NCBI GenBank assembly: GCA_964019055.1
Contig: OZ025209.1
Coordinates: forward strand, 8,299,071 to 8,363,070
Length of the DNA stretch: 64,000 bases
Direction: 5' to 3'
DNA from: Anthopleura xanthogrammica
Taxonomy: Eukaryota; Cnidaria; Anthozoa; Actiniaria; Actiniidae
The notes beneath the pieces were generated by a model that saw only the letters and a program-made list of their open reading frames with translations, was not told the DNA's origin and did not search any database. Position numbers and translations under genes: made by a program. Of this stretch, positions 22,905 through 36,395 are shown one piece after another. Position 1 is the first letter of the stretch; the number at the start of each line of letters is the position of its first letter.

Positions 22905-25207
22905 ATGAGCAAAAAGTGGGGGTTTCAGCAAACAGGTCACGCCGTCAGCGAAAAACCTGGTTTTGAGAGCCAAAATGGCCATTTTTCAGTTTTTTGGGCT
23001 AAAAAGTTTTTTTTTCCAGCAAAACAGTGTTTTGGACATCCAAAATGTGCTTTTCTCGGCCAAAACTTGCGTTTAGCAGTGAAAACGTCGTGTTTTGAGC
23101 AAAAGAAAATTCTCAGCAAATTTCAGATTTTCTCAGCAAAAAACAGTTTTTTTGACCAAAAAGCACCTTTACTCAGCCAAAAGCGCATTTTTTTTCGCCA
23201 AAAAGTCGTGTTTTTATCTCAAGAGGTATTTTCATGAGGAAAAAGTGGGGGTTTCAGCAAACAGGTCACGCCGTCAGCGAAAAACCTGGTTTTGAGAGCC
23301 AAAATGGCCATTTTTCAGTTTTTTGGGCTAAAAAGTTTTTTTTTCCAGCAAAACAGTGTTTTGGACATCCAAAATGTGCTTTTCTCGGCCAAAACTTGCG
23401 TTTAGCAGTGAAAACGTCGTGTTTTGAGCAAAAGAAAATTCTCAGCAAATTTCAGATTTTCTCAGCAAAAAACAGTTTTTTTGACCAAAAAGCACCTTTA
23501 CTCAGCCAAAAGCGCATTTTTTTCCGCCAAAAAGTCGTGTTTTTATCTCAAGAGGTATTTTCATGAGCAAAAAGTGGGGGTTTCAGCAAACAGGTCACGC
23601 CGTCAGCGAAAAACCTGGTTTTGAGAGCCAAAATGGCCATTTTTCAGTTTTTTGGGCTAAAAAGTTTTTTTTTCCAGCAAAACAGTGTTTTGGACATCCA
23701 AAATGTGCTTTTCTCGGCCAAAACTTGCGTTTAGCAGTGAAAACGTCGTGTTTTGAGCAAAAGAAAATTCTCAGCAAATTTCAGATTTTCTCAGCAAAAA
23801 ACAGTTTTTTGGACCAAAAAGCACCTTTACTCAGCGAAAACCGCATTTTTTTTCGCCAAAAAGTCGTGTTTTTATCTCAAGAGGTATTTTCATGAGCAAA
23901 AAGTGGGGGTTTCAGCAAACAGGTCACGCGGTCAGCGAAAAACCTGGTTTTGAGAGCCAAAATGGCCATTTTTCAGTTTTTTGGGCTAAAAAGTTTTTTT
24001 TCCCAGCAAAACAGTGTTTTGGACATCTAAAATGTGCTTTTCTCGGCCAAAACTTGCGTTTAGCAGTGAAAACGTCGTGTTTTGAGCAAAAGAAAATTCT
24101 CAGCAAATTTCAGATTTTCTCAGCAAAAAACAGTTTTTTTGACCAAAAAGCACCTTTACTCAGCCAAAACCGCATTTTTTTTCGCCAAAAAGTCGTGTTT
24201 TTATCTCAAGAGGTATTTTCATGAGCAAAAAGTGGGGGTTTCAGCAAACAGGTCACGCCGTCAGCGAAAAACCTGGTTTTGAGAGCCAAAATGGCCATTT
24301 TTCAGTTTTTTGGGCTAAAAAGTTTTTTTTTCCAGCAAAACAGTGTTTTGGACATCCAAAATGTGCTTTTCTCGGCCAAAACTTGCGTTTAGCAGTGAAA
24401 ACGTCGTGTTTTGAGCAAAAGAAAATTCTCAGCAAATTTCAGATTTTCTCAGCAAAAAACAGTTTTTTTGACCAAAAAGCACCTTTACTCAGCCAAAAGC
24501 GCATTTTTTTTCGCCAAAAAGTCGTGTTTTTATCTCAAGAGGTATTTTCATGAGGAAAAAGTGGGGGTTTCAGCAAACAGGTCACGCCGTCAGCGAAAAA
24601 CCTGGTTTTGAGAGCCAAAATGGCCATTTTTCAGTTTTTTGGGCTAAAAAGTTTTTTTTTCCAGCAAAACAGTGTTTTGGACATCCAAAATGTGCTTTTC
24701 TCGGCCAAAACTTGCGTTTAGCAGTGAAAACGTCGTGTTTTGAGCAAAAGAAAATTCTCAGCAAATTTCAGATTTTCTCAGCAAAAAACAGTTTTTTTGA
24801 CCAAAAAGCACCTTTACTCAGCCAAAAGCGCATTTTTTTCCGCCAAAAAGTCGTGTTTTTATCTCAAGAGGTATTTTCATGAGCAAAAAGTGGGGGTTTC
24901 AGCAAACAGGTCACGCCGTCAGCGAAAAACCTGGTTTTGAGAGCCAAAATGGCCATTTTTCAGTTTTTTGGGCTAAAAAGTTTTTTTTTCCAGCAAAACA
25001 GTGTTTTGGACATCCAAAATGTGCTTTTCTCGGCCAAAACTTGCGTTTAGCAGTGAAAACGTCGTGTTTTGAGCAAAAGAAAATTCTCAGCAAATTTCAG
25101 ATTTTCTCAGCAAAAAACAGTTTTTTGGACCAAAAAGCACCTTTACTCAGCGAAAACCGCATTTTTTTTCGCCAAAAAGTCGTGTTTTTATCTCAAGAGG
25201 TATTTTC
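22905..25207 (+). repeat. Three-monomer block repeated at a 4-monomer spacing (1,316 bp)
   Basis: Copies at 22905/24221, 23234/24550 and 23563/24879 match as a series. The second pair has ATGAGGAAAAAG (C to G at p6), and both second members end TTTTTTTCCGCC. The third pair has CAGCGAAAACC (C to G at p274) with the GGACC form. One divergent monomer, 23892-24220, separates the two blocks, with private changes CACGCGGTC and CATCTAAA. Confidence 0.8.
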
Positions 25208-25865
25208 ATGAGCAAAAAGTGGGGGTTTCAGCAAACAGGTCACGCCGTCAGCGAAAAACCTGGTTTTGAGAGCCAAAATGGCCATTTTTCAGTTTTTTGG
25301 GCTAAAAAGTTTTTTTTTCCAGCAAAACAGTGTTTTGGACATCCAAAATGTGCTTTTCTCGGCCAAAACTTGCGTTTAGCAGTGAAAACGTCGTGTTTTG
25401 AGCAAAAGAAAATTCTCAGCAAATTTCAGATTTTCTCAGCAAAAAACAGTTTTTTTGACCAAAAACCACCTTTACTCAGCCAAAACCGCATTTTTTTTCG
25501 CCAAAAAGTCGTGTTTTTATCTCAAGAGGTATTTTCATGAGCAAAAAGTGGGGGTTTCAGCAAACAGGTCACGCCGTCAGCGAAAAACCTGGTTTTGAGA
25601 GCCAAAATGGCCATTTTTCAGTTTTTTGGGCTAAAAAGTTTTTTTTTCCAGCAAAACAGTGTTTTGGACATCCAAAATGTGCTTTTCTCGGCCAAAACTT
25701 GCGTTTAGCAGTGAAAACGTCGTGTTTTGAGCAAAAGAAAATTCTCAGCAAATTTCAGATTTTCTCAGCAAAAAACAGTTTTTTTGACCAAAAACCACCT
25801 TTACTCAGCCAAAACCGCATTTTTTTTCGCCAAAAAGTCGTGTTTTTATCTCAAGAGGTATTTTC
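25208..25865 (+). repeat. Twin monomers sharing AAAAACCACC
   Basis: Two adjacent copies carry G to C at p259, seen nowhere else in the window. They look like a single-monomer tandem duplication. Confidence 0.8.
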
Positions 25866-27062
25866 ATGAGCAAAAAGTGGGGGTTTCAGCAAACAGGTCA
25901 CGCCGTCAGCGAAAAACCTGGTTTTGAGAGCCAAAATGGCCATTTTTCAGTTTTTTGGGCTAAAAAGTTTTTTTTTCCAGCAAAACAGTGTTTTGGACAT
26001 CCAAAATGTGCTTTTCTCGGCCAAAACTTGCGTTTAGCAGTGAAAACGTCGTGTTTTGAGCAAAAGAAAATTCTCAGCAAATTTCAGATTTTCTCAGCAA
26101 AAAACAGTTTTTTTGACCAAAAAGCACCTTTACTCAGCCAAAAGCGCATTTTTTTTCGCCAAAAAGTCGTGTTTTTATCTCAAGAGGTATTTTCATGAGC
26201 AAAAAGTGGGGGTTTCAGCAAACAGGTCACGCCGTCAGCGAAAAACCTGGTTTTGAGAGCCAAAATGGCCATTTTTCAGTTTTTTGGGCTAAAAAGTTTT
26301 TTTTTCCAGCAAAACAGTGTTTTGGACATCCAAAATGTGCTTTTCTCGGCCAAAACTTGCGTTTAGCAGTGAAAACGTCGTGTTTTGAGCAAAAGAAAAT
26401 TCTCAGCAAATTTCAGATTTTCTCAGCAAAAAACATTTTTTTTGACCAAAAAGCACCTTTACTCAGCCAAAAGCGCATTTTTTTTCGCCAAAAAGTCGTG
26501 TTTTTATCTCAAGAGGTATTTTCATGAGCAAAAAGTGGGGGTTTCAGCAAACAGGTCACGCCGTCAGCGAAAAACCTGGTTTTGAGAGCCAAAATGGCCA
26601 TTTTTCAGTTTTTTGGGCTAAAAAGTTTTTTTTTCCAGCAAAACAGTGTTTTGGACATCCAAAATGTGCTTTTCTCGGCCAAAACTTGCGTTTAGCAGTG
26701 AAAACGTCGTGTTTTGAGCAAAAGAAAATTCTCAGCAAATTTCAGATTTTCTCAGCAAAAAACAGTTTTTTTGACCAAAAAGCACCTTTACTCAGCCAAA
26801 ACCGCATTTTTTTTCGCCAAAAAGTCGTGTTTTTATCTCAAGAGGTATTTTCATGAGCAAAAAGTGGGGGTTTCAGCAAACAGGTCACGCCGTCAGCGAA
26901 AAACCTGGTTTTGAGAGCCAAAATGGCCATTTTTCAGTTTTTTGGGCTAAAAAGTTTTTTTTTCCAGCAAAAAAGTGTTTTGGACATCCAAAATGTGCTT
27001 TTCTCGGCCAAAACTTGCGTTTAGCAGTGAAAACGTCGTGTTTTGAGCAAAAGAAAATTCTC

Positions 27063-27102
27063 AGCAAATTTCAGATTTTCTCAGCAAATTTCAGATTTTC
27101 TC
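27063..27102 (+). repeat. 20-bp tandem duplication inside a monomer (4 of 4)
   Basis: The same 20-bp doubling, but followed by the ordinary AGCAAAAAAC. It is therefore either an independent event at the same site or the allele after conversion of that base. The same monomer (26853-27199) also has the 2-bp deletion making CTCGAG, so it is 347 bp long. Confidence 0.9.
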
Positions 27103-27185
27103 AGCAAAAAACAGTTTTTTTGACCAAAAAGCACCTTTACTCAGCCAAAAGCGCATTTTTTTTCGCCAAAAAGTCGTGTTTTTAT

Positions 27186-27191
27186 CTCGAG
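27186..27191. other. CTCGAG made by a 2-bp deletion (1 of 3)
   Basis: Normal copies read TCTCAAGAGG here. This copy reads TCTCGAGG, two bases shorter, which creates the XhoI hexamer otherwise absent from the array. It alters the AAGAGG motif before the next ATG. Confidence 0.9.
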
Positions 27192-27528
27192 GTATTTTCA
27201 TGAGCAAAAAGTGGGGGTTTCAGCAAACAGGTCACGCTGTCAGCGAAAAACCTGGTTTTGAGAGCCAAAATGGCCATTTTTCAGTTTTTTGGGCTAAAAA
27301 GTTTTTTTTCCCAGCAAAACAGTGTTTTGGACATTCAAAATGTGCTTTTCTCGGCCAAAACTTGCGTTTAGCAGTGAAAACGTCGTGTTTTGAGCAAAAG
27401 AAAATTCTCAGCAAATTTCAGATTTTCTCAGCAAAAAACAGTTTTTTTGACCAAAAAGCACCTTTACTCAGCCAAAACCGCATTTTTTTTCGCCAAAAAG
27501 TCGTGTTTTTATCTCAAGAGGTATTTTC

Positions 27529-27857
27529 GTGAGCAAAAAGTGGGGGTTTCAGCAAACAGGTCACGCCGTCAGCGAAAAACCTGGTTTTGAGAGCCAAAAT
27601 GGCCATTTTTCAGTTTTTTGGGCTAAAAAGTTTTTTTTTCCAGCAAAACAGTGTTTTGGACATTCAAAATGTGCTTTTCTCGGCCAAAACTTGCGTTTAG
27701 CAGTGAAAACGTCGTGTTTTGAGCAAAAGAAAATTCTCAGCAAATTTCAGATTTTCTCAGCAAAAAACAGTTTTTTTGACCAAAAAGCACCTTTACTCAG
27801 CCAAAAGCGCATTTTTTTCCGCCAAAAAGTCGTGTTTTTATCTCAAGAGGTATTTTC
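27529..27857 (+). repeat. Monomer whose landmark ATG is GTG
   Basis: The first base of the landmark is changed (TTTTCGTGAGC). This is the only copy in which the 110-codon frame would start with GTG. It also carries CATTCAAA and TTTTTTTCCGCC. Confidence 0.8.
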
Positions 27858-29502
27858 ATGAGCAAAAAGTGGGGGTTTCAGCAAACAGGTCACGCCGTCA
27901 GCGAAAAACCTGGTTTTGAGAGCCAAAATGGCCATTTTTCAGTTTTTTGGGCTAAAAAGTTTTTTTTTCCAGCAAAACAGTGTTTTGGACATCCAAAATG
28001 TGCTTTTCTCGGCCAAAACTTGCGTTTAGCAGTGAAAACGTCGTGTTTTGAGGAAAAGAAAATTCTCAGCAAATTTCAGATTTTCTCAGCAAAAAACAGT
28101 TTTTTGGACCAAAAAGCACCTTTACTCAGCCAAAAGCGCATTTTTTTTCGCCAAAAAGTCGTGTTTTTATCTCAAGAGGTATTTTCATGAGCAAAAAGTG
28201 GGGGTTTCAGCAAACAGGTCACGCCGTCAGCGAAAAACCTGGTTTTGAGAGCCAAAATGGCCATTTTTCAGTTTTTTGGGCTAAAAAGTTTTTTTTTCCA
28301 GCAAAACAGTGTTTTGGACATCCAAAATGTGCTTTTCTCGGCCAAAACTTGCGTTTAGCAGTGAAAACGTCGTGTTTTGAGCAAAAGAAAATTCTCAGCA
28401 AATTTCAGATTTTCTCAGCAAAAAACAGTTTTTTTGACCAAAAAGCACCTTTACTCAGCCAAAAGCGCATTTTTTTTCGCCAAAAAGTCGTGTTTTTATC
28501 TCAAGAGGTATTTTCATGAGCAAAAAGTGGGGGTTTCAGCAAACAGGTCACGCCGTCAGCGAAAAACCTGGTTTTGAGAGCCAAAATGGCCATTTTTCAG
28601 TTTTTTGGGCTAAAAAGTTTTTTTTTCCAGCAAAACAGTGTTTTGGACATCCAAAATGTGCTTTTCTCGGCCAAAACTTGCGTTTAGCAGTGAAAACGTC
28701 GTGTTTTGAGCAAAAGAAAATTCTCAGCAAATTTCAGATTTTCTCAGCAAAAAACAGTTTTTTGGACCAAAAAGCACCTTTACTCAGCCAAAAGCGCATT
28801 TTTTTCCGCCAAAAAGTCGTGTTTTCATCTCAAGAGGTATTTTCATGAGCAAAAAGTGGGGGTTTCAGCAAACAGGTCACGCCGTCAGCGAAAAACCTGG
28901 TTTTGAGAGCCAAAATGGCCATTTTTCAGTTTTTTGGGCTAAAAAGTTTTTTTTTCCAGCAAAACAGTGTTTTGGACATCCAAAATGTGCTTTTCTCGGC
29001 CAAAACTTGCGTTTAGCAGTGAAAACGTCGTGTTTTGAGCAAAAGAAAATTCTCAGCAAATTTCAGATTTTCTCAGCAAAAAACAGTTTTTTGGACCAAA
29101 AAGCACCTTTACTCAGCCAAAAGCGCATTTTTTTTCGCCAAAAAGTCGTGTTTTTATCTCAAGAGGTATTTTCATGAGCAAAAAGTGGGGGTTTCAGCAA
29201 ACAGGTCACGCCGTCAGCGAAAAACCTGGTTTTGAGAGCCAAAATGGCCATTTTTCAGTTTTTTGGGCTAAAAAGTTTTTTTTTCCAGCAAAACAGTGTT
29301 TTGGACATCCAAAATGTGCTTTTCTCGGCCAAAACTTGCGTTTAGCAGTGAAAACGTCGTGTTTTGAGCAAAAGAAAATTCTCAGCAAATTTCAGATTTT
29401 CTCAGCAAAAAACAGTTTTTTTGACCAAAAAGCACCTTTACTCAGCCAAAACCGCATTTTTTTTCGCCAAAAAGTCGTGTTTTTATCTCAAGAGGTATTT
29501 TC

Positions 29503-30160
29503 ATGAGCAAAAAGTGGGGGTTTCAGCAAACAGGTCACGCCGTCAGCGAAAAACCTGGTTTTGAGAGCCAAAATGGCCATTTTTCAGTTTTTTGGGCTAA
29601 AAAGTTTTTTTTTCCAGCAAAACAGTGTTTTGGACATCCAAAATGTGCTTTTCTCGGCCAAAACTTGCGTTTAGCAGTGAAAAGGTCGTGTTTTGAGCAA
29701 AAGAAAATTCTCAACAAATTTCAGATTTTCTCAGCAAAAAACAGTTTTTTTGACCAAAAAGCACCTTTACTCAGCGAAAACCGCATTTTTTTTCGCCAAA
29801 AAGTGGTGTTTTTATCTCAAGAGGTATTTTCATGAGCAAAAAGTGGGGGTTTCAGCAAACAGGTCACGCCGTCAGCGAAAAACCTGGTTTTGAGAGCCAA
29901 AATGGCCATTTTTCAGTTTTTTGGGCTAAAAAGTTTTTTTTTCCAGCAAAACAGTGTTTTGGACATCCAAAATGTGCTTTTCTCGGCCAAAACTTGCGTT
30001 TAGCAGTGAAAACGTCGTGTTTTGAGCAAAAGAAAATTCTCAACAAATTTCAGATTTTCTCAGCAAAAAACAGTTTTTTTGACCAAAAAGCACCTTTACT
30101 CAGCGAAAACCGCATTTTTTTTCGCCAAAAAGTCGTGTTTTTATCTCAAGAGGTATTTTC
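29503..30160 (+). repeat. Twin monomers with CTCAACAAAT and CAGCGAAAACC
   Basis: Adjacent copies share G to A at p212 and C to G at p274. The same pair of changes recurs at 38714 with the other base at p279. The first twin has extra C to G changes (AAAAGGTCG and AAAGTGGTG). Confidence 0.75.
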
Positions 30161-32134
30161 ATGAGCAAAAAGTGGGGGTTTCAGCAAACAGGTCACGCCG
30201 TCAGCGAAAAACCTGGTTTTGAGAGCCAAAATGGCCATTTTTCAGTTTTTTGGGCTAAAAAGTTTTTTTTTCCAGCAAAACAGTGTTTTGGACATCCAAA
30301 ATGTGCTTTTCTCGGCCAAAACTTGCGTTTAGCAGTGAAAACGTCGTGTTTTGAGCAAAAGAAAATTCTCAGCAAATTTCAGATTTTCTCAGCAAAAAAC
30401 AGTTTTTTGGACCAAAAAGCACCTTTACTCAGCCAAAAGCGCATTTTTTTTCCCCAAAAAGTCGTGTTTTTATCTCAAGAGGTATTTTCATGAGCAAAAA
30501 GTGGGGGTTTCAGCAAACAGGTCACGCCGTCAGCGAAAAACCTGGTTTTGAGAGCCAAAATGGCCATTTTTCAGTTTTTTGGGCTAAAAAGTTTTTTTTT
30601 CCAGCAAAACAGTGTTTTGGACATCCAAAATGTGCTTTTCTCGGCCAAAACTTGCGTTTAGCAGTGAAAACGTCGTGTTTTGAGCAAAAGAAAATTCTCA
30701 GCAAATTTCAGATTTTCTCAGCAAAAAACAGTTTTTTGGACCAAAAAGCACCTTTACTCAGCCAAAAGCGCATTTTTTTTCGCCAAAAAGTCGTGTTTTT
30801 ATCTCAAGAGGTATTTTCATGAGCAAAAAGTGGGGGTTTCAGCAAACAGGTCACGCCGTCAGCGAAAAACCTGGTTTTGAGAGCCAAAATGGCCATTTTT
30901 CAGTTTTTTGGGCTAAAAAGTTTTTTTTTCCAGCAAAACAGTGTTTTGGACATCCAAAATGTGCTTTTCTCGGCCAAAACTTGCGTTTAGTAGTGAAAAC
31001 GTCGTGTTTTGAGCGAAAGAAAATTCTCAGCAAATTTCAGATTTTCTCAGCAAAAAACAGTTTTTTGGACCAAAAAGCACCTTTACTCAGCCAAAAGCGC
31101 ATTTTTTTTCGCCAAAAAGTCGTGTTTTTATCTCAAGAGGTATTTTCATGAGCAAAAAGTGGGGGTTTCAGCAAACAGGTCACGCCGTCAGCGAAAAACC
31201 TGGTTTTGAGAGCCAAAATGGCCATTTTTCAGTTTTTTGGGCTAAAAAGTTTTTTTTTCCAGCAAAACAGTGTTTTGGACATCCAAAATGTGCTTTTCTC
31301 GGCCAAAACTTGCGTTTAGCAGTGAAAACGTCGTGTTTTGAGCAAAAGAAAATTCTCAGCAAATTTCAGATTTTCTCAGCAAAAAACAGTTTTTTGGACC
31401 AAAAAGCACCTTTACTCAGCCAAAAGCGCATTTTTTTTCGCCAAAAAGTCGTGTTTTTATCTCAAGAGGTATTTTCATGAGCAAAAAGTGGGGGTTTCAG
31501 CAAACAGGTCACGCCGTCAGCGAAAAACCTGGTTTTGAGAGCCAAAATGGCCATTTTTCAGTTTTTTGGGCTAAAAAGTTTTTTTTCCCAGCAAAACAGT
31601 GTTTTGGACATCCAAAATGTGCTTTTCTCGGCCAAAACTTGCGTTTAGCAGTGAAAACGTCGTGTTTTGAGCAAAAGAAAATTCTCAGCAAATTTCAGAT
31701 TTTCTCAGCAAAAAACAGTTTTTTTGACCAAAAAGCACCTTTACTCAGCCAAAAGCGCATTTTTTTTCGCCAAAAAGTCGTGTTTTTATCTCAAGAGGTA
31801 TTTTCATGAGCAAAAAGTGGGGGTTTCAGCAAACAGGTCACGCCGTCAGCGAAAAACCTGGTTTTGAGAGCCAAAATGGCCATTTTTCAGTTTTTTGGGC
31901 TAAAAAGTTTTTTTTTCCAGCAAAACAGTGTTTTGGACATCCAAAATGTGCTTTTCTCGGCCAAAACTTGCGTTTAGCAGTGAAAACGTCGTGTTTTGAG
32001 CAAAAGAAAATTCTCAGCAAATTTCAGATTTTCTCAGCAAAAAACAGTTTTTTTGACCAAAAAGCACCTTTACTCAGCCAAAAGCGCATTTTTTTTCGCC
32101 AAAAAGTCGTGTTTTTATCCCAAGAGGTATTTTC

Positions 32135-32792
32135 ATGAGCAAAAAGTGGGGGTTTCAGCAAACAGGTCACGCCGTCAGCGAAAAACCTGGTTTTGAGAGC
32201 CAAAATGGCCATTTTTCAGTTTTTTGGGCTAAAAAGTTTTTTTTTTCCAGCAAAACAGTGTTTTGGACATCCAGAATGTGCTTTTCTCGGCCAAAACTTG
32301 CGTTTAGCAGTGAAAACGTCGTGTTTTGAGCAAAAGAAAATTCTCAGCAAATTTCAGATTTTCTCAGCAAAAAACAGTTTTTTTGACCAAAAAGCACCTT
32401 TACTCAGCCAAAACCGCATTTTTTTTCGCCAAAAAGTCGTGTTTTTATCTCAAGAGGTATTTTCATGAGCAAAAAGTGGGGGTTTCAGCAAACAGGTCAC
32501 GCCGTCAGCGAAAAACCTGGTTTTGAGAGCCAAAATGGCCATTTTTCAGTTTTTTGGGCTAAAAAGTTTTTTTTCCAGCAAAACAGTGTTTTGGACATCC
32601 AAAATGTGCTTTTCTCGGCCAAAACTTGCGTTTAGCAGTGAAAACGTCGTGTTTTGAGCAAAAGAAAATTCTCAGCAAATTTCAGATTTTCTCAGCAAAA
32701 AACAGTTTTTTGGACCAAAAAGCACCTTTACTCAGCCAAAAGCGCATTTTTTTTCGCCAAAAAGTCGTGTTTTTATCTCAAGAGGTATTTTC
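32135..32792 (+). repeat. Adjacent +1 and -1 T-run monomers
   Basis: The copy at 32135 is 330 bp (ten T) and the next, at 32465, is 328 bp (eight T). The first also has CATCCAGAATG. Opposite length changes in neighbours fit replication slippage, or unresolved homopolymer length in the assembly. Confidence 0.7.
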
Positions 32793-33450
32793 ATGAGCAA
32801 AAAGTGGGGGTTTCAGCAAACAGGTCACGCCGTCATCGAAAAACCTGGTTTTGAGAGCCAAAATGGCCATTTTTCAGTTTTTTGGGCTAAAAAGTTTTTT
32901 TTTCCAGCAAAACAGTGTTTTGGACATCCAAAATGTGCTTTTCTCGGCCAAAACTTGCGTTTAGCAGTGAAAACGTCGTGTTTTGAGCAAAAGAAAATTC
33001 TCAGCAAATTTCAGATTTTCTCAGCAAAAAACAGTTTTTTGGACCAAAAAGCACCTTTACTCAGCCAAAAGCGCATTTTTTTTCGCCAAAAAGTCGTGTT
33101 TTTATCTCAAGAGGTATTTTCATGAGCAAAAAGTGGGGGTTTCAGCAAACAGGTCACGCCGTCAGCGAAAAACCTGGTTTTGAGAGCCAAAATGGCCATT
33201 TTTCAGTTTTTTGGGCTAAAAAGTTTTTTTTTCCAGCAAAACAGTGTTTTGGACATCCAAAATGTGCTTTTCTCGGCCAAAACTTGCGTTTAGCAGTGAA
33301 AACGTCGTGTTTTGAGCAAAAGAAAATTCTCAGCAAATTTCAGATTTTCTCAGCAAAAAACAGTTTTTTGGACCAAAAAGCACCTTTACTCAGCCAAAAG
33401 CGCATTTTTTTTCGCCAAAAAGTCGTGTTTTTATCTCAAGAGGTATTTTC

Positions 33451-34437
33451 ATGAGCAAAAAGTGGGGGTTTCAGCAAACAGGTCACGCCGTCAGCGAAAA
33501 ACCTGGTTTTGAGAGCCAAAATGGCCATTTTTCAGTTTTTTGGGCTAAAAAGTTTTTTTTTCCAGCAAAACAGTGTTTTGGACATCCAAAATGTGCTTTT
33601 CTCGGCCAAAACTTGCGTTTAGCAGTGAAAACGTCGTGTTTTGAGCGAAAGAAAATTCTCAGCAAATTTCAGATTTCTCAGCAAAAAACAGTTTTTTTGA
33701 CCAAAAAGCACCTTTACTCAGCCAAAAGCGCATTTTTTTTCGCCAAAAAGTCGTGTTTTTATCTCAAGAGGTATTTTCATGAGCAAAAAGTGGGGGTTTC
33801 AGCAAACAGGTCACGCCGTCAGCGAAAAACCTGGTTTTGAGAGCCAAAATGGCCATTTTTCAGTTTTTTGGGCTAAAAAGTTTTTTTTTTCCAGCAAAAC
33901 AGTGTTTTGGACATCCAAAATGTGCTTTTCTCGGCCAAAACTTGCGTTTAGCAGTAAAAACGTCGTGTTTTGAGCAAAAGAAAATTCTCAGCAAATTTCA
34001 GATTTTCTCAGCAAAAAACAGTTTTTTTGACCAAAAAGCACCTTTACTCAGCCAAAACCGCATTTTTTTTCGCCAAAAAGTCGTGTTTTTATCTCAAGAG
34101 GTATTTTCATGAGCAAAAAGTGGGGGTTTCAGCAAACAGGTCACGCCGTCAGCGAAAAACCTGGTTTTGAGAGCCAAAATGGCCATTTTTTCAGTTTTTT
34201 GGGCTAAAAAGTTTTTTTTCCAGCAAAACAGTGTTTTGGACATCCAAAATGTGCTTTTCTCGGCCAAAACTTGCGTTTAGCAGTGAAAACGTCGTGTTTT
34301 GAGCAAAAGAAAATTCTCAGCAAATTTCAGATTTTCTCAGCAAAAAACAGTTTTTTGGACCAAAAAGCACCTTTACTCAGCCAAAACCGCATTTTTTTTC
34401 GCCAAAAAGTCGTGTTTTTATCTCAAGAGGTATTTTC
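33451..34437 (+). repeat. Three consecutive indel-bearing monomers
   Basis: The copy at 33451 lacks one T in CAGATTTCTC. The copy at 33779 has ten T in the T-run and GCAGTAAAAAC. The copy at 34109 has one extra T after the palindrome and one T fewer in the T-run, so its length stays 329. Confidence 0.75.
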
Positions 34438-36395
34438 ATGAGCAAAAAGTGGGGGTTTCAGCAAACAGGTCACGCCGTCAGCGAAAAACCTGGTTTTGAG
34501 AGCCAAAATGGCCATTTTTCAGTTTTTTGGGCTAAAAAGTTTTTTTTTCCAGCAAAACAGTGTTTTGGACATCCAAAATGTGCTTTTCTCGGCCAAAACT
34601 TGCGTTTAGCAGTGAAAACGTCGTGTTTTGAGCAAAAGAAAATTCTCAGCAAATTTCAGATTTTCTCAGCAAAAAACAGTTTTTTGGACCAAAAAGCACC
34701 TTTACTCAGCCAAAACCGCATTTTTTTTCGCCAAAAAGTCGTGTTTTTATCTCAAGAGGTATTTTCATGAGCAAAAAGTGGGGGTTTCAGCAAACAGGTC
34801 ACGCCGTCAGCGAAAAACCTGGTTTTGAGAGCCAAAATGGCCATTTTTCAGTTTTTTGGGCTAAAAAGTTTTTTTTTCCAGCAAAACAGTGTTTTGGACA
34901 TCCAAAATGTGCTTTTCTCGGCCAAAACTTGCGTTTAGCAGTGAAAACGTCGTGTTTTGAGCAAAAGAAAATTCTCAGCAAATTTCAGATTTTCTCAGCA
35001 AAAAACAGTTTTTTGGACCAAAAAGCACCTTTACTCAGCCAAAACCGCATTTTTTTTCGCCAAAAAGTCGTGTTTTTATCTCAAGAGGTATTTTCATGAG
35101 CAAAAAGTGGGGGTTTCAGCAAACAGGTCACGCCGTCAGCGAAAAACCTGGTTTTGAGAGCCAAAATGGCCATTTTTCAGTTTTTTGGGCTAAAAAGTTT
35201 TTTTTCCCAGCAAAACAGTGTTTTGGACATCCAAAATGTGCTTTTCTCGGCCAAAACTTGCGTTTAGCAGTGAAAACGTCGTGTTTTGAGCAAAAGAAAA
35301 TTCTCAGCAAATTTCAGATTTTCTCAGCAAAAAACAGTTTTTTTGACCAAAAAGCACCTTTACTCAGCCAAAAGCGCATTTTTTTTCGCCAAAAAGTCGT
35401 GTTTTTATCTCAAGAGGTATTTTCATGAGCAAAAAGTGGGGGTTTCAGCAAACAGGTCACGCCGTCAGCGAAAAACCTGGTTTTGAGAGCCAAAATGGCC
35501 ATTTTTCAGTTTTTTGGGCTAAAAAGTTTTTTTTTCCAGCAAAACAGTGTTTTGGACATCCAAAATGTGCTTTTCTCGGCCAAAACTTGCGTTTAGCAGT
35601 GAAAACGTCGTGTTTTGAGCAAAAGAAAATTCTCAGCAAATTTCAGATTTTCTCAGCAAAAAACAGTTTTTTGGACCAAAAAGCACCTTTACTCAGCCAA
35701 AACCGCATTTTTTTTCGCCAAAAAGTCGTGTTTTTATCTCAAGAGGTATTTTCATGAGCAAAAAGTGGGGGTTTCAGCAAACAGGTCACGCCGTCAGCGA
35801 AAAACCTGGTTTTGAGAGCCAAAATGGCCATTTTTCAGTTTTTTGGGCTAAAAAGTTTTTTTTTCCAGCAAAACAGTGTTTTGGACATCCAAAATGTGCT
35901 TTTCTCGGCCAAAACTTGCGTTTAGCAGTGAAAACGTCGTGTTTTGAGCAAAAGAAAATTCTCAGCAAATTTCAGATTTTCTCAGCAAAAAACAGTTTTT
36001 TTGACCAAAAAGCACCTTTACTCAGCCAAAAGCGCATTTTTTTTCGCCAAAAAGTCGTGTTTTTATCTCAAGAGGTATTTTCATGAGCAAAAAGTGGGGG
36101 TTTCAGCAAACAGGTCACGCCGTCAGCGAAAAACCTGGTTTTGAGAGCCAAAATGGCCATTTTTCAGTTTTTTGGGCTAAAAAGTTTTTTTTTCCAGCAA
36201 AACAGTGTTTTGGACATCCAAAATGTGCTTTTCTCGGCCAAAACTTGCGTTTAGCAGTGAAAACGTCGTGTTTTGAGCAAAAGAAAATTCTCAGCAAATT
36301 TCAGATTTTCTCAGCAAAAAACAGTTTTTTGGACCAAAAAGCACCTTTACTCAGCCAAAACCGCATTTTTTTTCGCCACAAAGTCGTGTTTTTAT

